Part shown: positions 26,807-34,562 of the stretch, piece after piece | How positions within the stretch are numbered: position 1 is the stretch's first letter | How the letters are laid out: every line of letters starts with the position of its first letter | DNA from: Massilia sp. YIM B02769 | GTDB lineage: Bacteria > Pseudomonadota > Gammaproteobacteria > Burkholderiales > Burkholderiaceae_D | Direction of reading: 5' to 3' | Length of the DNA: 64,000 bases | Assembly: GCF_030411995.1 (NCBI RefSeq) | Contig: NZ_JASNRC010000005.1 | Location: 141,560 to 205,559 of the forward strand | Translations under genes and position numbers: made by a program | The notes under the pieces: generated by a model | Database searches by the model: none | Told to the model about the DNA's origin: nothing | The model's input: only the letters and a program-made list of their open reading frames with translations

Positions 26807-27463
26807 CTACGCCCTGCCTGGAACGATCCAGACGCCGATGTGTTCGGCCAGGGCCAGCAAGGCGCCGTAGCACGCCGCGTCGGCGGCAACGCCGAGCGGC
26901 GTCGAAACAGGCGTCAGTACGCCAGCGGGGATGCGGTCGCCGAACAGGACGACGGCCTTGGCGCTGTCGTCCTGGCGCGAGGTCCAGCATAAACCCTGGA
27001 TATCCGGCTCCTGCGCGTGGATCGCCTCGGCCCATCGGCGGGTCATCGGGTACTGGTCTTTTTCGGTATCGATCAGCTGGTCGCGGCGTACACCGAGTTT
27101 CCTGAGTGCCTTGCTGCTGAAATCAGCGAGAAAGAGGTCGTGGGCGGCTTGCAGCTGGCTACACGTTTGACCAGTCAACTTCGCCTTGTCGTAAGTCTTG
27201 ACGCCGGCGACATATGGCACATCGTGGAATACCGTTTCCATGGCGGCGCATTCGAACGAGTCGCCGGCATACAAGGTGGGGATGAGCGCGCCGGCGGCGT
27301 CCTTGATGGGACTGAAGCGCGCATTGCCGCGGATGCCGGGATTGAATACCTCGCCCGGATAATCCTCAAGATGGATGCGATGGAGCACATTCCCGCTGCG
27401 CCAGCGGACCCTGGACACATGCGGCATGGGCGGCGGCGCGATGGCTTTGCCGGCATCAGCCAT
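26807..27463 (-). CDS. RES-domain protein, putative toxin
   Basis: A 218-residue RES-domain protein. The conserved residues are visible: Arg49 in NARFSP, Glu76 in CAAMETVFHD and Ser162 in CWTSRQDD. RES toxins studied elsewhere (ParT, MbcT) modify or degrade NAD+ or cellular enzymes. The ATG at 27463 overlaps the upstream gene by 8 nt; the frame is open to 27595 but the extra part looks out of frame. Toxicity is inferred from family only. Confidence 0.85.
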   Translation of the reverse strand: MADAGKAIAPPPMPHVSRVRWRSGNVLHRIHLEDYPGEVFNPGIRGNARFSPIKDAAGALIPTLYAGDSFECAAMETVFHDVPYVAGVKTYDKAKLTGQTCSQLQAAHDLFLADFSSKALRKLGVRRDQLIDTEKDQYPMTRRWAEAIHAQEPDIQGLCWTSRQDDSAKAVVLFGDRIPAGVLTPVSTPLGVAADAACYGALLALAEHIGVWIVPGRA

Positions 27464-28139
27464 GCGCCACGCCTTCCAGCTCGTCCGCGGCGGCATCGGC
27501 AACCCGTTGCGGCGCACTGCGCAGCAGGTCTTGCGGCCTCTGCCCGCCGAGGAAGCTGTTTGGCGACAGGAACCAGTAAGCCAGTCCCCATCCATCCTTG
27601 CTGTGTTCGAAGATCTGGATGATGTTGGCCAGGGTCTTCAATGGCCGGTAGCCTGCGGCAGGGTCGAGCCCGTAACCTGGAAAATAGTCGACGCCATTGT
27701 GCGAAATCGTGAAGATGGCTTTCTCGCGTTTCCACTTGCTCGGCTGGGCGCTCGGATTGGAAGAACTGAAGCCGGCTGCGTTGGCGATCTGGCTCGCCGT
27801 CATCCAGTCGCCGCTGGCCAGCACCGCGGCCCGCGCACGGGCTTGCATCTCGGCCTCTTTCAGCACGTTCGGCAGCGGCATCACCTTCGGCATCAAGGCC
27901 TCGACCACCGCCTTGATCGCCTGCTGCTGCTGGGACTCGATCAGCGACGGCACCAGCTGGGCGATGTTTTGGAGTGTTTGCGCGATCGCACCCGCCGACG
28001 CCCCACTCCCCCGGGGCAAGACGACGGCCACGACAGGCTCGTTCGGCACCGTCTCCAGCTTCTCTCGCACCTCGCGCCCCAGGCCAGTCAAGGTCGACCC
28101 TTCGGGAAACGCAAGCGGGTAAGCGGCTAGGACACTCAT
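27456..28139 (-). CDS. Antitoxin-like partner of the RES protein
   Basis: A 227-residue protein. The last 50 or so residues (DGWGLAYWFLSPNSFLGGQRP then QDLLRSAPQ) match the MbcA/ParS/Xre antitoxin toxin-binding domain, where an L-G-G-x-x-P turn is typical. A middle region (GDWMTASQIANAAGFSS) reads like a helix-turn-helix. The N-terminal 100 residues are not typical of Xre antitoxins. GGAG lies 6 nt before the ATG. Gene order antitoxin-then-toxin with overlap fits a type II-like pair. Confidence 0.72.
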   Translation of the reverse strand: MSVLAAYPLAFPEGSTLTGLGREVREKLETVPNEPVVAVVLPRGSGASAGAIAQTLQNIAQLVPSLIESQQQQAIKAVVEALMPKVMPLPNVLKEAEMQARARAAVLASGDWMTASQIANAAGFSSSNPSAQPSKWKREKAIFTISHNGVDYFPGYGLDPAAGYRPLKTLANIIQIFEHSKDGWGLAYWFLSPNSFLGGQRPQDLLRSAPQRVADAAADELEGVAHG

Positions 28140-28301
28140 GGCAGCTCCAGATGAGATGAGTTAACGTGATTTCATGGCAACCCAAATAACCTTACATTGC
28201 TAGTAGCGGCATCGTTGCGAACCTGGTAGCAAGCGTTTCCTACGGACGAGCGCCTCGAGAATGTAGCCGGCACACGGGATCAGCCGCAGGCAGCGGCTTG
28301 G

Positions 28302-28769
28302 TTACAGGCCCTGCAAACTGAGTGCCCGCACCGCTCCCCGCAACTGCGCCTGCAACGTCGTCTTCGCGTCCTCGTCCAGGTCGGCAAACATCAACTGCTC
28401 CAGCTCGGCCACGTGCGCATCGCATTCGTCCAGCGCCGCCTGCCCGGACTCCGTCAAGCCGATCTGGATGATGCGCCCATGTGCCGGATCGGGCGTGCGC
28501 GCGATCCAGCCCTTCGCTTCCATCTGCTTGACCATCTCGTTGGCCGATTGCGGCGAGGTCATCGTGCGTGCCGCAAGCTGGGCGTTCGAGAGCGAACCGT
28601 GCGCGCGGAACACCGACAGCGCCGTGTACTGCGGCACCGACAGCCCGCAGGGCGCCAGGCTGTCGCGCAGACGCTGCTTCAAGATGTGGTCGAGGCGGCC
28701 CACCAGGTAGGCCAGGCTGGTCGGTTTCGAGGTCTTCGGGACGGGCGATAATTTTTTTGCAGTGTTCAT
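28302..28769 (-). CDS. MarR-family regulator of the ferulate genes
   Basis: A 155-residue MarR protein (CGLSVPQYTALSVFRAHGSL, then LAARTMTSPQSANEMVKQMEAKGWIAR, wing GRIIQIGLT). It is divergent from ech-vdh-fcs and matches the place and family of FerR/FerC repressors, which release DNA on binding feruloyl-CoA. The ATG at 28769 is chosen from a longer open frame because it gives the normal MarR length. Confidence 0.87.
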   Translation of the reverse strand: MNTAKKLSPVPKTSKPTSLAYLVGRLDHILKQRLRDSLAPCGLSVPQYTALSVFRAHGSLSNAQLAARTMTSPQSANEMVKQMEAKGWIARTPDPAHGRIIQIGLTESGQAALDECDAHVAELEQLMFADLDEDAKTTLQAQLRGAVRALSLQGL

Positions 28770-28816
28770 AAAAAGGTACTTGTAAAGCCGATCAGGCCCG
28801 TATAGTATAAGCCACA

Positions 28817-28833
28817 TATCAGGCAGCCTGATA
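28817..28833. promoter_or_regulatory. Operator candidate upstream of ech
   Basis: TATCAGGC-A-GCCTGATA is a perfect 8-bp inverted repeat, 27 bp upstream of the ech ATG and 48 bp upstream of the MarR start. A loose promoter (TTGTAA 28780-28785, 17 bp, TAGTAT 28803-28808) lies just upstream, so a repressor here would block ech transcription. Confidence 0.62.
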
Positions 28834-28859
28834 CAAAATTTACTACGAGGAGACATTGT

Positions 28860-29693
28860 ATGTCCAAATACGAGGCACGCTGGCAAACCGTCAAAGTGGA
28901 TGTGGAGAACGGTATCGGCTGGATCACCCTGAACCGTCCGGAGAAGCGCAATGCGATGAGCCCGACGCTGAACCGCGAGATGATCGACGTGCTCGAAACC
29001 CTCGAGCTCGACGACGATGCGCAAGTCATCGTCCTCACCGGCGCCGGCGACGCCTGGACCGCCGGCATGGACCTGAAGGAATACTTCCGCGAAACCGACG
29101 GCAAGCCGGAAATCACCCAGGAACGCATCCGCCGCGACTGCTCGCAGTGGCAGTGGAAACTGCTGCGCATGTACAGCAAGGCGACCATCGCGATGGTCAA
29201 CGGCTGGTGCTTCGGCGGCGCGTTTTCTCCGCTGGTCGCCTGCGACCTGGCGATTGCCGCCGACGACGCCGTATTCGGCCTGTCGGAAGTCAACTGGGGC
29301 ATCCCGCCGGGCAACCTGGTCAGCAAGGCCGTGGCCGACACCATGGGTCACCGCAACGCCCTGCACTACATCATGACCGGCGACACCTTCACCGGCAAGG
29401 AAGCGGCGAGCATGGGCCTGGTCAACAAGAGCGTGCCGAAGGAGCAGCTGCGCGAGGCCGTGATCGAACTGGCCGGCAAGCTGCTGGAAAAGAACCCGGT
29501 GGTGCTGCGCTACGCCAAGATCGGCTTCAAGCGCGCCCGCGAACTGACCTGGGAACAAGGCGAAGACTACCTGTACGCCAAGACCGACCAGTCGAATTAC
29601 CGCGACCCGGAAAAAGGCCGCAAGGAAGGCCTCAAGCAGTTCCTGGACGACAAGACCATCAAGCCGGGCTTGCAGACCTATAAACGGGGCTAA
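28860..29693 (+). CDS. ech: Feruloyl-CoA hydratase/lyase (p-hydroxycinnamoyl-CoA hydratase/lyase)
   Basis: Hydrates feruloyl-CoA and splits it to vanillin and acetyl-CoA; also accepts p-coumaroyl- and caffeoyl-CoA in known members. The 277-residue crotonase has Ser123 (GAFSP), Glu143 (LSEVNWG) and Tyr239 (YLYAKTDQSNYRD) at the same numbers as the residues studied in Pseudomonas fluorescens HCHL. AGGAG precedes the ATG by about 7 nt. First gene of the ferulate operon. Confidence 0.95.
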   Translation: MSKYEARWQTVKVDVENGIGWITLNRPEKRNAMSPTLNREMIDVLETLELDDDAQVIVLTGAGDAWTAGMDLKEYFRETDGKPEITQERIRRDCSQWQWKLLRMYSKATIAMVNGWCFGGAFSPLVACDLAIAADDAVFGLSEVNWGIPPGNLVSKAVADTMGHRNALHYIMTGDTFTGKEAASMGLVNKSVPKEQLREAVIELAGKLLEKNPVVLRYAKIGFKRARELTWEQGEDYLYAKTDQSNYRDPEKGRKEGLKQFLDDKTIKPGLQTYKRG

Positions 29694-29746
29694 TAAATAT
29701 AACTGCGTATTAAGAGCAAAACAATAATAATGGCGGCAGCCACTCT

Positions 29747-29864
29747 GAGAGCGTGTGAAAAAGCGTCAGGGCAAGGGATGCGGCCACCCGACGCATCGTC
29801 GAAGACAGTACGAGTGTACGGCGAGACGATGCAACGCAGCCATGGCGATTTTTCACACGCTCTC
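29747..29864. repeat. 118-bp MITE-like inverted repeat inside the ferulate operon
   Basis: Perfect 16-bp terminal arms GAGAGCGTGTGAAAAA (29747-29762) and TTTTTCACACGCTCTC (29849-29864) enclose an inner inverted repeat GCATCGTC (29793-29800) / GACGATGC (29825-29832). No protein is encoded and no clear target-site duplication is seen. It sits between ech and vdh and would fold into a long stem in the transcript. Confidence 0.8.
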
Positions 29865-29905
29865 CGCAGCGGCCGCCTTCTATCCGATAACAGAGGAGAC
29901 CTCTG

Positions 29906-31351
29906 ATGTTCCAGACCGATCTGCTGATCAACGGCGAGTCGCGCCCCGCCTCGAATGGCGCCAGCTTCGAACGCCACAATCCCGCCACCGGCGAAATCGC
30001 CACCCGCGCCCCGGCCGCCACGCTCGACGACGTCGACGCCGCCGTCGCCGCTGCCCAAGCCGCCTTCCCTGCCTGGTCGGCCATGCAACCGGGCGCCCGC
30101 CGCGCCCTGCTCCTGAAAGCCGCCGACAAGATGGAAGCCCTGCGCGGCCAGTTCGTCGAAGCCGCGGTCGAAGAAGCCGGCGGCGCGCCGGTGTGGTACC
30201 AGTTCAACGTCACCCTGGCCGCCAACATGCTTCGCGAAGCGGCGTCGATGACCACCCAGATCGCCGGCGAAGTCATCCCGTCCGACGTGCCGGGCTCGCT
30301 CGCCATGGGCGTGCGCCAGGCCTGCGGCGTGGTGGTCGGCATCGCCCCGTGGAATGCGCCGGTGATCCTCGGCACGCGCGCGGTGGCCATGCCGCTCGCC
30401 TGCGGCAATACCGTGATCCTGAAAGCCTCGGAACTGTGCCCGGCCCTGCACCGCCTGATCGGCCAGGTGTTCGTCGACGCCGGCTTCCCGCCGGGCGTGA
30501 TCAACGTCATCACGAACGCGCCGGACGACGCGCCGGCCATCGTCGAGCGCCTGATCGCCGCACCGGCCGTGCGCCGCGTGAACTTCACCGGTTCGACCAA
30601 GGTCGGCCGCATCATTGCGCAGACCGCCGCAAAATACCTGAAGCCGGTGCTGCTGGAACTGGGCGGCAAGAACCCGGTCGTGGTGCTGGACGACGCCGAC
30701 CTCGACGCCGCCGTCGAAGCCGCCGCCTTCTCCGCCTTCTTCAACCAGGGCCAGATCTGCATGTCGGCCGACCGCATCCTGGTCGATAGCAAAGTGGCCG
30801 ATGCCTTCGTCGAGAAGCTGGCAGTGAAGACCGCCACCCTGAAGGCGGCCCGCTCCGACGCGCCGCTGGCCGGCATGGTCGACCCGGCGGCGGCCCTGCG
30901 CGTGGACGCCATGCTGCAGGACGCGCGCGCGCGCGGCGCCAAGGTCACGCAATCCGGCGAAGGCGTCGAGGGCAACATCATGCAGCCGGCCATCGTCGAC
31001 AAGGTCACGCCGGAGATGCTGGTCTACCAGGAAGAATCCTTCGGCCCGATCGTCTCGGTGCTGCGCTTCGACAGCGACGAGGAAGCGATCCGCCTCGCCA
31101 ACGACAGCGAATACGGCCTGTCCTCGGCCGTGTTCAGCCGCGACATCGGCCGCGCCATGGCGGTGGCCCAGCGCATCGAATCGGGCATCTGCCACATCAA
31201 CGGCCCGACCGTGCACGACGAGGCGCAGATGCCCTTCGGCGGCGTGAAGGGCAGCGGCTACGGGCGCTTCGGCGGCAAGGCGGCGATTGCCGAGTTCACC
31301 GACCTGCGCTGGATCACGGTCCAGACCACCCCGCGTCACTTCCCGATCTGA
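29906..31351 (+). CDS. vdh: Vanillin dehydrogenase
   Basis: NAD(P)+-dependent oxidation of vanillin to vanillate. The 481-residue aldehyde dehydrogenase has Asn150 (APWNAPV), Glu251 (LELGGK), catalytic Cys285 (NQGQICMS) and the C-terminal PFGGVKGSGYGRFGG. HINGPTVHDEAQMPFGG matches Vdh/salicylaldehyde dehydrogenase enzymes. It stands between ech and fcs, which settles the substrate with good probability. AGGAG lies upstream of the ATG. Confidence 0.93.
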   Translation: MFQTDLLINGESRPASNGASFERHNPATGEIATRAPAATLDDVDAAVAAAQAAFPAWSAMQPGARRALLLKAADKMEALRGQFVEAAVEEAGGAPVWYQFNVTLAANMLREAASMTTQIAGEVIPSDVPGSLAMGVRQACGVVVGIAPWNAPVILGTRAVAMPLACGNTVILKASELCPALHRLIGQVFVDAGFPPGVINVITNAPDDAPAIVERLIAAPAVRRVNFTGSTKVGRIIAQTAAKYLKPVLLELGGKNPVVVLDDADLDAAVEAAAFSAFFNQGQICMSADRILVDSKVADAFVEKLAVKTATLKAARSDAPLAGMVDPAAALRVDAMLQDARARGAKVTQSGEGVEGNIMQPAIVDKVTPEMLVYQEESFGPIVSVLRFDSDEEAIRLANDSEYGLSSAVFSRDIGRAMAVAQRIESGICHINGPTVHDEAQMPFGGVKGSGYGRFGGKAAIAEFTDLRWITVQTTPRHFPI

Positions 31352-31363
31352 GCGGAGGCCGCC

Positions 31364-33229
31364 ATGACCCAATCGACGATTGAGGAAGGCGGCAGCGGTA
31401 GCGTAAAAAGGCGTCAAGTCGAACTCGGGCACCCCGAGGTCGCAGCGTACCAGGTGGATGGCGCCTGGCACGTGGACGCCGTCACGCCGCTGCAACCCGT
31501 GCCCGCGCGCTTCACCGACCGCCTGGTCGAGGGCGCCCGGAATCACCCCGAGCGCACCCTGGTGGCGCGCCGCGGACTGGACGGCGAATGGATCCGCCTG
31601 TCGTATGCCCAGGTGCTGGAGAGCGCCCGCAGCATCGGCCAGGCCCTGCTCGACCGCGATTTATCCAGCGAGCGCCCGCTGGTGATCCTGTCCGGGAACG
31701 ACCTCGAACACTTCCAGTTGGCCCTGGGCGCGATGTACGCCGGCGTGCCCTATTCTCCGCTGTCGCCGGCCTACTCGCTGGTGGCCACCGACCCGGCCAA
31801 GCTGCGCGACCTGATCGAGCAGCTGACGCCCGGCGCCATCTACGCCTCCGACGGCGCAGCGTATGCGCGCGCCATCGACGCCGTGCTGCCGGACGGCGTG
31901 GAACTGATCCTGGCCCACGGCGACGTGCCCGGACGCCCTGCGACGCGCTTCGCTGCCATGCTCGCCACCGAGCCGACGACGGTCGACGCCCGCAACGCCG
32001 ACGTCGGTCCGCAGACGATCGCCAAGTTCCTGTTCACCTCCGGCTCGACCAAGAAGCCGAAGGCCGTGATCACCACACACGGCATGTTGTGCAGTAACCA
32101 GCAGATGCTGCTGCAGACCTTCCCCTTCCTGGGCATGGACCCGCCGGTGCTGCTCGACTGGCTGCCCTGGAACCATACCTTCGGCGGCAGCCACAACGTC
32201 GGCATCGTACTGTATAACGGCGGCACGCTGTACATCGACGACGGCCGCGCCACCCGCCGCGAGTTCGAAGGCACGCTGCGCAACCTGCGTGAGATCGCGC
32301 CGACCGTCTACTTCAACATCCCGGCCGGCTGGGAGATGCTGGCCGAGGCGCTGGAAGCCGACGACGCCCTCGCCGCCAACTTCTTCTCGCGCGTGAAACT
32401 GTTCTTCTGCGCCGGCGCCGGCCTGTCTCAGGCCTGCTGGGACCATCTCGACCGCGTAGCCCTGCAGCGCGCCGGCGAAACCATCCGCATCATGACCGGC
32501 CTCGGGATGACCGAGACCTCGCCGTCCTGCACCTTCGGCACCGGCCCCATCGTCAAGGCGGGGTATGTCGGCGTGCCGGCGCCGGGTTGCAAGGTCAAGC
32601 TGGTGCCGGTCGGCGACAAGCTGGAAGCGCGCTTCCACGGCCCCCATGTCACGCCCGGCTACTGGCGCGCGCCGCACCTCACGGCCGAGGCCTTCGACGA
32701 CGACGGCTATTACTGCACCGGCGACGCCCTGCGTTTCTTCGACCCCGCCCAGCCGGCGCTCGGCTTCATGTTCGACGGCCGCATCGCCGAGGACTTCAAG
32801 CTCAGCTCCGGCACCTTTGTCAGCGTCGGCCCGCTGCGGGCGCGCGTCATCAGCCAGGGCGCGCCGTATGTGCAGGACGCGGTGGTCACGGGCATCAACC
32901 GCAGCGCCATCGGCCTGATGGTGTTCCCGCGCATGGACCACTGCTGCGAACTGGCCGGGCTGCCTGCCGGTTCGCCGGCAGAAGACATCCTCGCGCACGC
33001 AACGGTACGCGCCCACTTCAAGACCCTGCTGGACAGGCTGAACGTCGGCGCCAGCGGTTCCTCGATGCGCATTGACCGCCTGCTCCTGCTGGCCGAGCCG
33101 CCGTCGATCGACCACCGCGAGCTGACCGACAAGGGATCGATCAACCAGGCGGCGGTGCTGAACCGGCGCGCGGCACTGGTCGAGGCGCTGTACGACGGTA
33201 CGGATTCGAGCACGATAGTTGCGGCATAA
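31364..33229 (+). CDS. fcs: Feruloyl-CoA synthetase
   Basis: Activates ferulate (and probably related hydroxycinnamates) to the CoA thioester using ATP. The 621-residue ANL enzyme has FTSGSTKKPK at 224-233, the PWNHTFGGSHN motif and GLGMTETSPSC. Its C-terminal part lacks the usual GK[I/V] lysine motif of other ANL enzymes, as is normal for the FCS group (RIAEDFKLSSGTFV). It starts 12 nt after vdh. Confidence 0.94.
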   Translation: MTQSTIEEGGSGSVKRRQVELGHPEVAAYQVDGAWHVDAVTPLQPVPARFTDRLVEGARNHPERTLVARRGLDGEWIRLSYAQVLESARSIGQALLDRDLSSERPLVILSGNDLEHFQLALGAMYAGVPYSPLSPAYSLVATDPAKLRDLIEQLTPGAIYASDGAAYARAIDAVLPDGVELILAHGDVPGRPATRFAAMLATEPTTVDARNADVGPQTIAKFLFTSGSTKKPKAVITTHGMLCSNQQMLLQTFPFLGMDPPVLLDWLPWNHTFGGSHNVGIVLYNGGTLYIDDGRATRREFEGTLRNLREIAPTVYFNIPAGWEMLAEALEADDALAANFFSRVKLFFCAGAGLSQACWDHLDRVALQRAGETIRIMTGLGMTETSPSCTFGTGPIVKAGYVGVPAPGCKVKLVPVGDKLEARFHGPHVTPGYWRAPHLTAEAFDDDGYYCTGDALRFFDPAQPALGFMFDGRIAEDFKLSSGTFVSVGPLRARVISQGAPYVQDAVVTGINRSAIGLMVFPRMDHCCELAGLPAGSPAEDILAHATVRAHFKTLLDRLNVGASGSSMRIDRLLLLAEPPSIDHRELTDKGSINQAAVLNRRAALVEALYDGTDSSTIVAA

Positions 33230-33282
33230 AGACAGGCATGCATCACGACAGAAGTACATAACTACGACAAACTGGAGACGAC

Positions 33283-34449
33283 ATGAAACTGAACACCCTG
33301 GCTTGCATCGGTTTGGCATTCTCTTTCGCGGGCGGCAACGCCTACGCCCAGGACGACACCATCAAGATCGGCGTCATCGCCGCCCTGACCGGACCGTTCG
33401 TCAACATCGGCAAGCCGTTCGAGGACGGCATCAAGACCTACATGAAGCAGCACGGCGACACGGTGGCCGGCAAGAAGGTGCAGATCATCTACCGCGACGA
33501 CGGCGGCAGCAACGTCGAGCTGTCCAAGCGCGCCGCGCAGGAGCTGATCGGGCGCGAGAAGGTCAACTTCCTGATCGGCTTTTCGCTGACCCCGAGCGCG
33601 CTGGCCGTGGCGCCGGTGGCCACCCAGGGCAAGACCCCGATGATCGTCATGAACGCCGTCACCACCGGCATCACGGCCAAGTCGCCCTACATGCTGCGCA
33701 CCTCGATGACGATGCAGCAGATGACCGAACCCTTCGGCACCTGGACCGCGAAGAACAAGATCAGCAACGTGTACTCGCTGGTCACCGACTACAGCACCGG
33801 CCACGACGCCGAGGCCAAGTTCGCCAAGGGCCTGCAGGAAGGCGGCGGCAAGATCGTCGGCTCCTCGCGCGTGCCGCTGGCCAACCCGGACTATTCGCCC
33901 TTCGTGCAGCGCGTGAAGGACCAGAAGCCGGACGCCCTGTTCTTCTTCGCCCCTGGCGCGGAAGACGGCGCCGGCCTGCTGAAAGCCTTCAGCGACAAGG
34001 GCCTGGACAAGGCCGGCATCAAGTTCCTGGGCGTGGGCGACATGACCAGCGATTCGCCGACCCTGGAAGCGCTGGGCGAGCGCGCGCTGGGCGCCGTCAC
34101 GGTGCTGAACTATTCCACGGCGCTCGACAACGAGGCGAACAAGACCTTCCTCAAGGCCTATGCCGAGGCGAACCCGAACCGTCCGGCGCCTACTTTTGTT
34201 ACCGTCGCCGCCTATGACACCATGGGCATGATCTACGAGACCGTGCGCAAGCTGAACGGCAAGGTCACCGGCGACGCCGCCGTCAAGACCCTGAGCGGCA
34301 TGAAGTGGAACAGCCCGCGCGGCCCGATCAGCATCGATCCGAAAACGCGCGACATCGTACAGAACATGTACATCCGCGAAGTCAAGAAAGTCAACGGCAA
34401 GCTGGTGAACCAGCCGATCGGCGTCCTCAAGGACGTGATGCCCGACTAA
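33283..34449 (+). CDS. ABC transporter substrate-binding protein, probably hydroxycinnamate-binding
   Basis: A 388-residue periplasmic protein with a signal peptide (about 1-23, AYAQ) and mature DDTIKIGVIAALTGPFVNIG. Third member of the local paralogue group (shared NSPRGPISIDPKTRDIVQN). It follows fcs by 53 nt in the same operon, so ferulate or p-coumarate binding, as reported for CouP-type proteins, is the likely role. It would need the LivHMGF permease encoded elsewhere in the window. Confidence 0.9.
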   Translation: MKLNTLACIGLAFSFAGGNAYAQDDTIKIGVIAALTGPFVNIGKPFEDGIKTYMKQHGDTVAGKKVQIIYRDDGGSNVELSKRAAQELIGREKVNFLIGFSLTPSALAVAPVATQGKTPMIVMNAVTTGITAKSPYMLRTSMTMQQMTEPFGTWTAKNKISNVYSLVTDYSTGHDAEAKFAKGLQEGGGKIVGSSRVPLANPDYSPFVQRVKDQKPDALFFFAPGAEDGAGLLKAFSDKGLDKAGIKFLGVGDMTSDSPTLEALGERALGAVTVLNYSTALDNEANKTFLKAYAEANPNRPAPTFVTVAAYDTMGMIYETVRKLNGKVTGDAAVKTLSGMKWNSPRGPISIDPKTRDIVQNMYIREVKKVNGKLVNQPIGVLKDVMPD

Positions 34450-34472
34450 TCAGCCTTCTCCCCGCAGTGCAG

Positions 34473-34506
34473 GTCCGCCGCAGCCCCGTCAAAGGGCTGC
34501 GCGGAC
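34473..34506. terminator. Strong hairpin after the ferulate operon
   Basis: GTCCGC-C-GCAGCCC (34473-34486) pairs with GGGCTGC-GCGGAC (34494-34506): 13 base pairs with one bulged C and a 7-nt loop. No T-run follows at once, so it may only slow transcription or protect the message before the esterase gene. Confidence 0.5.
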
Positions 34507-34562
34507 CGGTTCGTCCCGACGTTTTGCAAATCCAACCGGTTTCACGACAGGAGACAACACGC

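Noticed and set aside
34473..34506. Hairpin considered as a definite intrinsic terminator
   Set aside because: The stem is strong but no T-tract follows, so termination is not certain; listed with moderate confidence only.
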